Counted from the stretch's first letter, positions 30,761 through 41,224 are shown. The stretch: DNA of 64,000 nt from Oxalobacteraceae bacterium (GCA_947454475.1 CANGLD010000001.1:1-64000); one strand, 5' to 3'. The notes: generated by a model from the letters alone, not told the origin. Numbers and translations: made by a program.

Positions 30761-32044
30761 ATGAAAATAGCTGTCGTTGGTTCAGGCATTTCCGGTTTGT
30801 ATTCCGCATGGCAGCTTACACAAAGTGGCCATGAAGTCTCGCTATTTGAAGCGAATGATTATTTCGGCGGTCATACGAATACGGTGGATGTCACTCTCGA
30901 TGGTGTAACACATGGTGTTGATACTGGTTTTTTAGTTTTTAATGAACGAACCTATCCGAATCTGATTGCACTGTTTAATCACTTAGATGTGCACACGACC
31001 GGCAGTGATATGTCGTTCTCGGTAAAGCTTCCACTTAGCTCCGATAGTCATGCACGTACTTTGGAATGGGCAGGCGCTAATCTACAAACTGTCTTCGTAC
31101 AAAAACGTAATTTATTCAATATTCGTTTTTGGCGCATGTTGCGCGACATATTACGTTTCAATCGTCAAACCACTGCACTTGCTGAGCAATCAAACACCTC
31201 TTCACTCTCGCTAGGCGACTTCCTGATTCAACATCGTTATAGCCAAGAATTCAGAGATTGGTATTTACTCCCTATGGTCGGTTGTATCTGGTCATGCCCA
31301 ACCGAACAAATGCTAGCTTTTCCACTCGCTAGCTTTGTCTCGTTTTGTCATAACCATGGATTGTTACAAGTAGAAAATCGTCCTAAATGGTTTACGGTGA
31401 CAGGTGGTGCTAAAAATTATGTGGAAAAATTATTGAGTGCTATTCAACAAAAACACCTTCATTCCCCTGTGTTATCTATTAAAAGAGAAGACTTTGGTTT
31501 ACACAAGCAAGTTCGACTAGAAGTGCAAGGTACATCGCATTTATTTGATCACGTTGTATTAGCTACCCATAGCGATCAAAGTCTAGCCATGCTGAGCGAT
31601 GCTAGTGAAGATGAAAAAAATATTTTATCTGCAGTTACTTATCAGCCTAATCAAGCCATACTGCATACCGATGCTAGCTGCCTACCTAACAATAAGGATG
31701 CATGGTCAGCATGGAATTATGAAAGCATCAGTGGTGCAGAGCCACGCGTGTGTGTGCACTATCTGATTAATAAACTACAACCTCTGCCTTTCACTACACC
31801 AGTCATTGTGTCCCTTAATCCACTACATGAACCCGATCCAACAAAAATCTTAGGTCGCTATGATTATGCGCATCCAGTCTTTGATGCCGCTGCCATCACA
31901 GCACAAGAAAATTTGCATCGCATTCAAGGCCAGAACAACACATGGTTTGCAGGCGCATGGACTGGCTATGGCTTTCATGAAGATGGTTTGAAATCTGGCA
32001 TGCGTGTATGTCAAGCATTAGCCCAGAGTGCGGAACATCACTAA
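30761..32044 (+). CDS. FAD-dependent amine-oxidase-like protein
   Basis: KIAVVGSGISGLYSAWQLTQSGHEVSLFEANDYFGGHTNTV Rossmann motif; GAWTGYGFHEDGLKSG. Confidence 0.92.
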   Translation: MKIAVVGSGISGLYSAWQLTQSGHEVSLFEANDYFGGHTNTVDVTLDGVTHGVDTGFLVFNERTYPNLIALFNHLDVHTTGSDMSFSVKLPLSSDSHARTLEWAGANLQTVFVQKRNLFNIRFWRMLRDILRFNRQTTALAEQSNTSSLSLGDFLIQHRYSQEFRDWYLLPMVGCIWSCPTEQMLAFPLASFVSFCHNHGLLQVENRPKWFTVTGGAKNYVEKLLSAIQQKHLHSPVLSIKREDFGLHKQVRLEVQGTSHLFDHVVLATHSDQSLAMLSDASEDEKNILSAVTYQPNQAILHTDASCLPNNKDAWSAWNYESISGAEPRVCVHYLINKLQPLPFTTPVIVSLNPLHEPDPTKILGRYDYAHPVFDAAAITAQENLHRIQGQNNTWFAGAWTGYGFHEDGLKSGMRVCQALAQSAEHH

Positions 32045-32073
32045 CTATTAGCTGCTCACCCTGACTTATCTGT

Positions 32074-32868
32074 ATGCATCAACTCACTCCACAAGTACAT
32101 GTCAGTTGCGGCCTAGTGCGCCACACGCGTCTACGTCCTACTAACAATGCATTTAGCTATGGTGTATACACTTTGCTGCTACCGTTACGTAGCCTAGGCA
32201 ATGCAGCATTGCCTAGTAAATTATGTTCACGTAATCATTTTAATTTACTGGCATTTTATGACAGTGATCATGGTGACGGACACACACCACTTCTCACTTG
32301 GATCGATCAGTTATTACATCAAGAAGGCATTACCGATGCCGATGGTGAAATCTGGTTACAAGCCTTTCCCAGAGTATTAGGCTATGTATTTAATCCTGTT
32401 TCATTTTGGTTTTGTCATAAAAAATCAGGTGAACTACGCGCCATCCTCTGTGAAGTGAGAAACACCTTTGGTGAAAAGCATAGTTATTTACTCGACGTTG
32501 GTAGCAGCATGCCATGGGGTTTGCCATTAAGCGCAAAAAAGATTTTTCATGTTTCGCCTTTTTGCGAAGTGAAAGGTGCTTATCGTTTTCGCTTCATGTC
32601 GGCACAACAGCAGATTGCGCAGCATACTCACCATCGTATAACTGCACGCATAGATTATGACGATGCAGAGGGCCCGTTACTTTTGACCAGCATCTCTGGA
32701 AAAGTACAACCTATCACCGACAGCAAACTACTATTTGTCTTCTTACGATATCCCCTCATGACATTTGGCGTGATTTTCCGTATTCACTGGCAAGCCGCAA
32801 AATTATTTATTAAGGGCGTACCTTTTTTTAAAAAACCAGCACCACCATCTAGCGAATTAAGCCGATGA
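32074..32868 (+). CDS. DUF1365 family protein
   Basis: RHTRLRPTNNAFSYGVYTLLLPL; LGYVFNPVSFWFC; SPFCEVKGAYRF. Confidence 0.93.
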   Translation: MHQLTPQVHVSCGLVRHTRLRPTNNAFSYGVYTLLLPLRSLGNAALPSKLCSRNHFNLLAFYDSDHGDGHTPLLTWIDQLLHQEGITDADGEIWLQAFPRVLGYVFNPVSFWFCHKKSGELRAILCEVRNTFGEKHSYLLDVGSSMPWGLPLSAKKIFHVSPFCEVKGAYRFRFMSAQQQIAQHTHHRITARIDYDDAEGPLLLTSISGKVQPITDSKLLFVFLRYPLMTFGVIFRIHWQAAKLFIKGVPFFKKPAPPSSELSR

Positions 32869-34088
32869 CAAAATCAATGACTTCATCACCGATGCAAACA
32901 TCTAATAGCCATGCTGCGCTCGCTATGCCAGCACAAGCTAAATTAATTTTACAATTATTAAAAAAAATTAAGTATGGCTCTCTGCGATTGGAATGTCCTG
33001 ATCACAGTGTTCTGCATTATGGCGACCAGACTAATCCCGTCACACTCAGCTTAAAAAATTGGCAGCCTTGTATTGCAGCCGTGAAGTCTGGTGACATTGG
33101 TTTTGCAGAATCTTATATTCATGGCGATTGGACAACTGACAACTTGCCACGCTTACTCGAATTTTTTATTCATAATCGTCAAGCTGTAGAAACAGCAATC
33201 TATGGCACTTGGTGGGGCAGTCTGCTTTATCGTATTAAACATATTTTTAATCGCAACTCACGCTCAGGCAGTCGTCGCAATATCCATGCTCATTACGATA
33301 TAGGTAATCATTTTTATCGTTTGTGGCTGGATCCTTCCATGACCTACTCCAGTGCTTTATTTAAAGAAGAACAACACACTTTAGAACAGGCGCAACAAGC
33401 CAAATACGCACGTATTTATTCTCAGATTGATGTGCATGCAGGCAGTAAGATTTTAGAAATAGGCTGCGGCTGGGGTGGCTTTGCAGAATGCGCAACGCGA
33501 CTAGGCTCACATGTCACCGGACTCACCCTCTCAACTGAACAACTTGAATTTGCACGCGCTCGCTTAGCCGATGCTGGTCTAGATCAACATGCTGATTTGC
33601 GTTTACAAGATTATCGCGATACCGAAGGTGAATTTGATGCGATCGCTTCCATAGAAATGTTTGAAGCAGTGGGAGAGAATTATTGGGACAGCTATTTCTC
33701 TTGTGTTGCACAACGCTTGAAAACAGGTGGCAAAGCTTGCATACAAACTATCACCATTGCCGACGAGTTGTTTGAACGTTATCGCAAAGGCACAGACTTC
33801 ATTCAACAATATATTTTCCCAGGTGGCATGTTGCCTTCTCCCGCAGTTTTCCGTGCTCGCGCGGAAAAACATGGCTTACAGGTTATCGACGAATTTGCAT
33901 TTGGATTGGACTATGCGCGCACTCTGTCGCTGTGGGATCAAGCATTTCAAGCAAAGCAAGCAGAAATCTTTGAATTAGGTTTTGATGAACGTTTCAAACG
34001 TACTTGGGAATTTTATTTAGCTTATTGTGAAGCTGGATTTCGCGCTAAGAGTATTGATTTATTTCAATTCACTTTGCAAAAAAAATAG
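32865..34088 (+). CDS. Cyclopropane-fatty-acyl-phospholipid synthase family methyltransferase
   Basis: AHYDIGNHFYRLWLDPSMTYSSALF; ILEIGCGWGGFAE; FIQQYIFPGGMLPS. Confidence 0.94.
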   Translation: MTKSMTSSPMQTSNSHAALAMPAQAKLILQLLKKIKYGSLRLECPDHSVLHYGDQTNPVTLSLKNWQPCIAAVKSGDIGFAESYIHGDWTTDNLPRLLEFFIHNRQAVETAIYGTWWGSLLYRIKHIFNRNSRSGSRRNIHAHYDIGNHFYRLWLDPSMTYSSALFKEEQHTLEQAQQAKYARIYSQIDVHAGSKILEIGCGWGGFAECATRLGSHVTGLTLSTEQLEFARARLADAGLDQHADLRLQDYRDTEGEFDAIASIEMFEAVGENYWDSYFSCVAQRLKTGGKACIQTITIADELFERYRKGTDFIQQYIFPGGMLPSPAVFRARAEKHGLQVIDEFAFGLDYARTLSLWDQAFQAKQAEIFELGFDERFKRTWEFYLAYCEAGFRAKSIDLFQFTLQKK

Positions 34089-34089
34089 G

Positions 34090-34650
34090 ATGATGCATCG
34101 TTTTATGAAATTCATCGCTATCAGCGCTGGCATTGTTCTGTGCATCTTGCTCACAACACGCAGTGCTCATGCTTATATCGTGCCGGAATACATCAACGCA
34201 GAAATCTCTGAAGCCCAGCTGCAAGGACATGGCTTACTAACTTGGTTTGGTTTAAAAATTTATTCAGCTAATTTATGGGTAAGTAAAAAAAATAATTTGT
34301 CGCAGAATTTTTTGAATCAGCATTTTGCTCTTGAATTACATTATCAACGCAAATTAGAAGGTGCTGAGATAGCAAAAGTCAGCATAGAAGAAATTAAACG
34401 CTTAAACATAGGCACCGATGCGCAACAAGCAGTCTGGTTACGTAGCATGAAAGCGATTTTTCCTAATGTAGAAAAAGGTTCACATTTAACCGGCATACAT
34501 TTACCTGGAGAAGCCACGCGTTTTTATCGAGACGGAAAATTTTTAGGTGAAATCACTGACCCTTTATTTGGCACAGCATTTTTTTCTATTTGGCTAGATA
34601 CAAAAACCCGTGAACCCGCCCTGCGTCAGGCCTTATTAGGAATGAAGTGA
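34090..34650 (+). CDS. Chalcone isomerase-like periplasmic protein
   Basis: MMHRFMKFIAISAG signal peptide; LTWFGLKIYSANLWV, ALELHYQRKLEG; start revised from 34027. Confidence 0.85.
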   Translation: MMHRFMKFIAISAGIVLCILLTTRSAHAYIVPEYINAEISEAQLQGHGLLTWFGLKIYSANLWVSKKNNLSQNFLNQHFALELHYQRKLEGAEIAKVSIEEIKRLNIGTDAQQAVWLRSMKAIFPNVEKGSHLTGIHLPGEATRFYRDGKFLGEITDPLFGTAFFSIWLDTKTREPALRQALLGMK

Positions 34651-35885
34651 AGCACTTATCGCGCGCAGCATTATTTTCTTATGGCTTGTTTGGCCTGCCA
34701 CTGGCATTGGTTGCTTTGCCGATTTATGTTTTAGTGCCACAGCTTTATGCACAACAATTTGGTTTGTCCTTAACTGTGATTGGACTAACCCTGCTAGTTG
34801 CGCGCATCATGGATGCCTTCATTGATTTGCCCATAGGTTTATGGATAGATAAAAAAAATACCACCTTAGGCTATGCCTATTTTATTTTGCTGTCGTTACC
34901 GTTTTTATTGCTTGGATTTATTGCGCTTTTTCATCCCCAAGTTTCTGAATCAACGCCCCTTGCGATTTGGTTTTTTCTCAGCTTAACTTTGGTGTACTTA
35001 GGTTTTAGTCTTGCTAGCATTGCTCACAATAGCTGGGGTGCTAGCCTGACTTGGGAGCGTGGCGAACGAGCACGACTGACAGCAGTACGTGAAGGTTGCG
35101 GCTTACTGGGCGTTATTCTTGCCGCTGCAGTTCCTGCTGTATTTGGTCTAGCTTGGCTATCTGTTTTATTTAGTATTAGCTTACTACTTTGCGCATTTGT
35201 CTTATTGCGCTTCGCCCCTAAAGGACGACACACCGCAGTTAACACACAAGCTGAATCTTTATTTTCCCCTTTACGGAATAAACAATTTCTAAGCTTGCTC
35301 AGCGTTTTTGCAAGCAATGGTATTTCTGCGGCTATTCCTGCCAGCTTATTTCTTTTTTTTGTTTCAGATAGATTGCAATTAGCGAGCTATGCGGGTTTAT
35401 TTTTAGTTCTCTATTTTCTTGCAGCTGCTTGTGCACTTCCGCTTTGGATAAAACTAGCTCGCGAGTTTGGAGAAGCACGTTCTTGGTTAGTTGCTATGGC
35501 GTTAGCCCTTGCTTCATTTATTTGGGCGGCTAACTTAGCAAGCGGTTCTTTGCTTGGTTTCGCTTGTGTTTGTATCGCATCTGGCATCGCTTTAGGTGCC
35601 GATCTTGCACTGCCACCGGCTTTACTAGCAGCTGTAATAGGTGTCGCAGGTGACGATGGACATCGTGAGGGCACTTATTTTGGTATCTGGAGTTGGACGA
35701 CCAAAATGAATTTAGCTTTAGCAGCAGGCATATCACTACCCTTACTAGAATATTTAGGTTACAGCCCTGGTAGTACTACTCCCTCATCTTCTAGTGCACT
35801 CGTCATTGCTTATGTCTGGCTACCTTGTTTATTGAAATGTATCGCTATGTTTTTGTTATGGCGTGCCCCTTTAAAAAATTTATAA
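34647..35885 (+). CDS. MFS transporter
   Basis: About 12 TM helices; ARIMDAFIDLPIGLWIDKK. Confidence 0.9.
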   Translation: MKHLSRAALFSYGLFGLPLALVALPIYVLVPQLYAQQFGLSLTVIGLTLLVARIMDAFIDLPIGLWIDKKNTTLGYAYFILLSLPFLLLGFIALFHPQVSESTPLAIWFFLSLTLVYLGFSLASIAHNSWGASLTWERGERARLTAVREGCGLLGVILAAAVPAVFGLAWLSVLFSISLLLCAFVLLRFAPKGRHTAVNTQAESLFSPLRNKQFLSLLSVFASNGISAAIPASLFLFFVSDRLQLASYAGLFLVLYFLAAACALPLWIKLAREFGEARSWLVAMALALASFIWAANLASGSLLGFACVCIASGIALGADLALPPALLAAVIGVAGDDGHREGTYFGIWSWTTKMNLALAAGISLPLLEYLGYSPGSTTPSSSSALVIAYVWLPCLLKCIAMFLLWRAPLKNL

Positions 35886-35901
35886 ACCTGAAAGGTTGAT
35901 A

Positions 35902-36447
35902 ATGTTACTTAGAAAAATATCCATCTTACTGATGATAAGTAGCCTGAGTTTGTTGTCGAGCTGCAGCACGACGATCTCGCCCAATGACTATGCATCAGAA
36001 AAACCCACTTTAGATTTGCAAACTTATTTCAATGGCACTATTGATGCATGGGGCATGTTTCAAGATCGATCCGGCAAAGTAGTCAAACGTTTCACTGTCG
36101 TGATGCGTTGTACTTGGCAAGGTGATGTCGGTACCTTAGATGAGGATTTCACTTACTCAGATGGTAAAAAACAAAAACGCGTATGGACCTTAAAGAAAAT
36201 CGCACCGAATCGTTATGTGGGTAATGCTTCTGATGTTGTAGGTGTAGCAGAAGGCGTGGTCAGTGGTAATGCATTGCGTTGGCAGTATGTCTTAGCTTTA
36301 CCTGTAGATGATCATGTTTACAACATGAACTTTGAAGACTGGATGTTCCAAATGGATGACAAAGTCATGCTGAATCGTGCTGTGATGAGTAAATTTGGTA
36401 TACGGCTAGGCGAAGTCACACTCTCATTTACTAAGCGAGCTGAGTAA
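35902..36447 (+). CDS. DUF3833 lipoprotein
   Basis: Lipobox LLSSCSTT; YFNGTIDAWGMFQDRSGKVVKRFTV; ATG at 35902 preferred to the TTG at 35896. Confidence 0.88.
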   Translation: MLLRKISILLMISSLSLLSSCSTTISPNDYASEKPTLDLQTYFNGTIDAWGMFQDRSGKVVKRFTVVMRCTWQGDVGTLDEDFTYSDGKKQKRVWTLKKIAPNRYVGNASDVVGVAEGVVSGNALRWQYVLALPVDDHVYNMNFEDWMFQMDDKVMLNRAVMSKFGIRLGEVTLSFTKRAE

Positions 36448-36516
36448 TGCCCACACTATTTCTTAGCTTAGCTTTCTCTCCACAATCACGTTTAGATATT
36501 TCATACAAGGCAGCGC

Positions 36517-37284
36517 ATGAATCCCAAGATTAACTCGTGGAAGAATAAGCGTGTCTGGATTATTGGCGCCTCTTCCGGTATAGGCGCAGAGCTTGCTCTA
36601 CAATTATTAGTACTAGGCGCACGTGTTGCAGTCTCAGCTAGAAATCAATCTGCATTAACCAAGCTTGCGCAACCCTTTGATGCTGCAGTGGTGTTGCCCT
36701 TAGATGTGACAAACGCTGATCAAGTACAAGCAGCAGCAGATCAACTTAAGCAACAATGGCAGGGTATAGATTTAGTTTGTGTCGTGGCTGGTGTCTATAA
36801 TGAAATGCGTGCGGATACTTTTAATTTAGAAGTCGCGAATGCATTAATTGATGTCAACCTGCGCGGTGTGTTTAATTGTCTCGCAGCGACCCTACCTACT
36901 TTGCTTGAACAAAAAAATGGTGGCATCGCTATTGTGTCTTCCGTTGCGGGACTAAGCGGTCTTCCTAAAGCACTGATCTACGGCCCTACCAAAGCAGCAC
37001 TGATTAATTTATGTGAATCCTTGTATATCGATTTGCATTCCAGAGGGAATGCAGTGTATTTAATTAATCCTGGTTTTGTTGCAACCTCTGCTACAGCGAA
37101 TAATGATTTTGCTATGCCTGCATTGATAAGCGCAGAAATCGCCGCCAAAAAAATTATTTTAGGATTTGAACAAGGTGATTTTCATATTCACTTCCCGAAG
37201 CGCTTTACTAACTGGCTAAGACTAGCGCGCTTACTACCTTATGCTTGGTACTTCAAGCTTATACATAAAGTGACTGGATTATGA
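36517..37284 (+). CDS. Short-chain dehydrogenase/reductase
   Basis: VWIIGASSGIGAELAL; SSVAGLSGLPKALIYGPTKAAL (YxxxK). Confidence 0.92.
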   Translation: MNPKINSWKNKRVWIIGASSGIGAELALQLLVLGARVAVSARNQSALTKLAQPFDAAVVLPLDVTNADQVQAAADQLKQQWQGIDLVCVVAGVYNEMRADTFNLEVANALIDVNLRGVFNCLAATLPTLLEQKNGGIAIVSSVAGLSGLPKALIYGPTKAALINLCESLYIDLHSRGNAVYLINPGFVATSATANNDFAMPALISAEIAAKKIILGFEQGDFHIHFPKRFTNWLRLARLLPYAWYFKLIHKVTGL

Positions 37285-37712
37285 ACACGTCGCCTCGCCT
37301 AGATAATCTCATTCATTTCTTTGAAAATATTCGCAGAGAAAATATAAAAGATCTGGCAAAAATTTATACCGAAGATGTTTTTTTCAAAGATCCCTTTAAT
37401 GAAGTACATGACATCCAATCTGTGATCGCTATTTTTGATCACATGTTTGACCAACTCGATCAGCCTCGATTTGTGGTGACTACACAGGTGAGTCAAGGCG
37501 ATCAAGCTTTTCTGACTTGGGATTTTTTATTTAAGATGAAGCGCTATAAACGTGAGGAACAATGCATACGTGGCGCTAGTCATATACGATTTGCTGCTGA
37601 TGGCCGCGTTTGCATGCATAGAGATTATTGGGACGCAGCAGAAGAGCTGTATGAAAAACTACCTTTAATAGGCAGTGTTATGCGCGTATTGAAAAAAATG
37701 GCGAACAACTAA
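37281..37712 (+). CDS. NTF2-like/SnoaL-like protein
   Basis: IYTEDVFFKDPFNEVHDIQSVIAIFDHMF; ATGA overlap with the SDR. Confidence 0.88.
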   Translation: MNTSPRLDNLIHFFENIRRENIKDLAKIYTEDVFFKDPFNEVHDIQSVIAIFDHMFDQLDQPRFVVTTQVSQGDQAFLTWDFLFKMKRYKREEQCIRGASHIRFAADGRVCMHRDYWDAAEELYEKLPLIGSVMRVLKKMANN

Positions 37713-37723
37713 TTTCGAAGAAC

Positions 37724-38389
37724 TTAATCAGGTTTTTTTCTAGCTGTTGTCGTTGTTTTTTTCGCGCCACTGGTAGTCTTGGTACTTGCTTTTTTAGTGC
37801 CACTACTTGTTTTAGGTTTACTTGCTTTTGCTGCAGTAGTTTTCTGCCCTGTAGATTTTCCAGTCGATGAAGTTTCTGCTGATGTTGCCATGGCATTGCC
37901 CACAGCCTGTGAAAACTGATCTTGCACCACACTCCACCATGCAGCAGGATTAGTAAATTGCGCTGCCATATTCCCATTTTCTTCACTCTGCTCTGATTGC
38001 GCTGGCTTTTCAGGTTCTGGATCAGGTGCCGGTTTAGCGTAAGCATAACTAGCAAAAGGTGATTGAAATTCTTGCTTCTCAGGCTCTGGTTCTGGCGTCA
38101 TGGATTTCATGGTTTGCGCAAAATTATCACCCATGGTTTGCAAGGTAGTGAGTGTTGCGCTTTGCATTTCTAACGCTTGTATAGAACTACGCAGCATATT
38201 CATATTTAACTGCAGCCAAGACTCTACGGCCTTTAAGTCTGTTATTTGTTTATTGATTTCTTCTGGCGACATGGAGGGCATGGTCATGCCCGGTACTTTC
38301 ATAGCACCCCACATATTGCGTACAAATTCCATGGTGTCGTTCATGGCATTCATACCAGGTATTTCATTGTTGCCAGATTGTGTAGACAT
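37724..38389 (-). CDS. phaM: PhaM-like PHA granule/nucleoid regulatory protein
   Basis: MxxTMEFVRNMWG N-terminus, MNMLRSSIQALEMQSATLTTLQ; Lys/Thr/Ala/Ser-rich histone-like C-terminal tail. Confidence 0.8.
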   Translation of the reverse strand: MSTQSGNNEIPGMNAMNDTMEFVRNMWGAMKVPGMTMPSMSPEEINKQITDLKAVESWLQLNMNMLRSSIQALEMQSATLTTLQTMGDNFAQTMKSMTPEPEPEKQEFQSPFASYAYAKPAPDPEPEKPAQSEQSEENGNMAAQFTNPAAWWSVVQDQFSQAVGNAMATSAETSSTGKSTGQKTTAAKASKPKTSSGTKKASTKTTSGAKKTTTTARKKPD

Positions 38390-38602
38390 GTACTTCCCCT
38401 AAAAATAGGCCAGACCAAAAAGCTGGTTTTTCGCTGCCCGCTTCATTGCCAGTTTTTACTTCAATGGGCTAAGCGTAGCAGATCACGCCAATCTGGCAAA
38501 CAAAGTACTAAAAAAATCCGTTTCGCTATAAGACGCACATTTGCTTACTTTCATTTACAGTTCATATTTCAATAAGCTTATTGAACGCATTACACTCTTG
38601 CT

Positions 38603-39748
38603 ATGTCGCCTCGAATAGCCACTCTTACTCCTTACCCCGCTTTACGTCTAAGCTGGGCAGCTGTGGTCATTCTTAGCCTAACGCTACTGTTACATCTGCT
38701 CATGCTGCGATGGGTAGAAGATGAGCTAACCCTGTCTGTATTAACGCCACCAGATGCAGCCCTACTTGATATGGAGTTAGAGCCAACCACCAGTGTGACG
38801 TTATTACGAACACCTGCCCGAACATCCCTCAAACATAAATCGCCTGCTAATAAAAATCTGCCACCACCCTCTGCGACTCCTGAAGAAGCTATTGCAGCCT
38901 CGGACCCGACAACATCAGAGAACACTGCTCAAGCTGAAATCAGTCAAGCTGAGGCTACAGCTCCGGCAACAGCAGCTCCCCAAAATACCATTGACTCAGC
39001 CAACTCAGAAACAGCAACGGCTAACGCAGTACCTGAAGGCCAAGGTCTACCGCCACCGGTAGCAGCTTCTACTATTTTTACCAAGGTTAGTCTGCCACCT
39101 GCTGCAAATCTTAGCTATAGCGTGACTGCTGCCAGAGAAGGACGTAAGGTAGAAGGGCGCGGCACAATCAACTGGCAACCGAATGGTGAAACGTATTCCA
39201 TCTCTGGTGATGCTGGTATTATTTTTTTCACAGTACTCACTTATAAAAGTAGTGGCAGTGTCGATCTGTCTGGCATCTCACCAGAATTGTATGTAGAAAA
39301 ACGATTCGGCAAATCAGAAACGAATACGCATTTTCATCGTGAACGTAAAACGATAAGCTTTTCAGCTTCCACGAATAGTTATCCGACCTCAGGTGGCGAA
39401 CAAGATCGCGCCAGTGTGATTTGGCAAATTGCTGCTATGGGACGAGGCGATAGTGATAAATTCATACCTGGCTTACATTTCGGTATGCTCATAGCTGGTA
39501 CACGTTCAGCTGCTGTTTGGCGTGTCGTCGTGAACGGCAAAGAATCTCTACAACTTGCGGGCGAAACTTTGCAAGCTTGGCATTTAACTATTATGCCCGC
39601 CGAACAAAGTCAGGAATTACAATTTGAATTATGGCTAGCGCCACAAAAAGAATGGTATCCCGTTAAGCTCGTTTATTCAGACAAGAAAAGTGGTTATTTG
39701 GAATTAGTATTAAACAAACTCGAACAAAAGCTTACAAGCACGCGTTAA
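38603..39748 (+). CDS. DUF3108 domain protein with TM and Pro/Ala/Thr-rich linker
   Basis: LSYSVTAAREGRKVEGRGTINWQPNGETYSISGDAGI...SPELYVEKRFG. Confidence 0.85.
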   Translation: MSPRIATLTPYPALRLSWAAVVILSLTLLLHLLMLRWVEDELTLSVLTPPDAALLDMELEPTTSVTLLRTPARTSLKHKSPANKNLPPPSATPEEAIAASDPTTSENTAQAEISQAEATAPATAAPQNTIDSANSETATANAVPEGQGLPPPVAASTIFTKVSLPPAANLSYSVTAAREGRKVEGRGTINWQPNGETYSISGDAGIIFFTVLTYKSSGSVDLSGISPELYVEKRFGKSETNTHFHRERKTISFSASTNSYPTSGGEQDRASVIWQIAAMGRGDSDKFIPGLHFGMLIAGTRSAAVWRVVVNGKESLQLAGETLQAWHLTIMPAEQSQELQFELWLAPQKEWYPVKLVYSDKKSGYLELVLNKLEQKLTSTR

Positions 39749-39773
39749 TTTTTTATTCACTTATGAGTATTGT

Positions 39774-40529
39774 ATGAATTCTTCACTCGTTTTTTTCAAA
39801 CAAATTAAGCTAGTTATCTTATTTGCCTTAACATTTAGTTTTTGCTTTGCTACGCAAGCAGCAGAAAACAAAATCAAACTCAACTATCCGCCAACAGCAA
39901 AATTATTTTATTTTATTCGTGCTGATATCAAAGGCTTGAATATTGAAGGCGCAGGATTAATTGATTGGGATAAGGCTGGCGATAAATACCATATCAACTC
40001 TGAGACTAGAACTGCATTAACTGGCGTCTTAGTTGCTGAAAAAAGTGAAGGCTTGATCGATAACACTGGATTAGCGCCAGAAATTTTTTCAATTAAGCGT
40101 TTTCGTAAAGAACTGATTACAACACGCTTAGATAGAAAAAATCATCAAATTAATTATCAAGGCAATGCAAACCCTCAATCTTTACTAGGCACGGAACAAG
40201 ACAGATTAAGTGTCTTATGGCAGTTACTCTGTCTTGCCCGTTCAACACCGAATAAATTTTCTGCAGGCTCAAAACATAAATTTACAGTGATAGGCACTCA
40301 AGATAGTGAGCCTTGGATATTTGAAGTTAAAAACCCGCAACGTATACAAACCGGCTTAGGCGAAGTTGACGCACTACAAATCACGCGCCTGCCATCAGAA
40401 AATCCTGATGCACAAGGCATGGAAATTTGGCTTGCGCCTTCTTTAGATTGGTATCCTGTACAAATTCGACTCTCTGAAAAAAATGGTGACTACATAGAAC
40501 AGTCATTAGAAAAAATAGAAAAGAAATGA
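39774..40529 (+). CDS. DUF3108 domain protein (tandem paralogue)
   Basis: [37 protein letters not shown], aligns with the preceding ORF. Confidence 0.85.
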   Translation: MNSSLVFFKQIKLVILFALTFSFCFATQAAENKIKLNYPPTAKLFYFIRADIKGLNIEGAGLIDWDKAGDKYHINSETRTALTGVLVAEKSEGLIDNTGLAPEIFSIKRFRKELITTRLDRKNHQINYQGNANPQSLLGTEQDRLSVLWQLLCLARSTPNKFSAGSKHKFTVIGTQDSEPWIFEVKNPQRIQTGLGEVDALQITRLPSENPDAQGMEIWLAPSLDWYPVQIRLSEKNGDYIEQSLEKIEKK

Positions 40530-41224
40530 TGAACTCAGCACTGGTTTTATTTTCAGGCGGCCAAGATTCCACAACTTGTTTAGCCTGGGCACTCAATCGT
40601 TATGATCATGTTGAAACCCTAGGGTTTGATTATGGTCAGCGCCATGCTATCGAGTTAACGATGCGACCGCAGTTATTAGACAGCTTACGTGGCATGCGCC
40701 CTGATTGGAAAAATAAATTAGGCGATGATCACATGCTAGATCTATCACTACTAGCAGCCATCTCCGATACTGCATTAACTCGCGATGTCGTCATTAGCAT
40801 GCAAGAGAATGGTTTACCGAATACTTTTGTACCTGGCCGTAATTTATTATTTCTCACTAGTGCTGCTGCTTTAGCTTATCGACGCGGTATCAGCGATTTA
40901 GTAGGCGGTATGTGTGAAACCGATTATTCAGGCTACCCCGATTGTCGCGATGAAACCTTACGCAGCTTAGAACAAGCCATCAATTTAGGTATGGCGACCA
41001 AGCTAACTATACAAACGCCACTTATGTGGCTGAATAAAGCACAGAGCTGGGAATTGGCTGCAACACTAGGCGGTAAGGCATTGGTCGAATTAATTCGCAC
41101 CGATACACACACATGCTATCTGGGTGAGCGCGGTGTTTTACATGCATGGGGGCATGGTTGCGGTACTTGCCCCGCGTGCGAATTACGCGCACGCGGCTAT
41201 ACAGATTATTTAGCTACAAAATAA
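40526..41224 (+). CDS. queC: 7-cyano-7-deazaguanine synthase
   Basis: [36 protein letters not shown]. Confidence 0.96.
   Translation: MMNSALVLFSGGQDSTTCLAWALNRYDHVETLGFDYGQRHAIELTMRPQLLDSLRGMRPDWKNKLGDDHMLDLSLLAAISDTALTRDVVISMQENGLPNTFVPGRNLLFLTSAAALAYRRGISDLVGGMCETDYSGYPDCRDETLRSLEQAINLGMATKLTIQTPLMWLNKAQSWELAATLGGKALVELIRTDTHTCYLGERGVLHAWGHGCGTCPACELRARGYTDYLATK

Noticed and set aside
30618-30809. 63-aa minus-strand ORF between GPx and the FAD oxidase
   Set aside because: It overlaps the inverted-repeat region and the FAD-oxidase start; no recognisable domain
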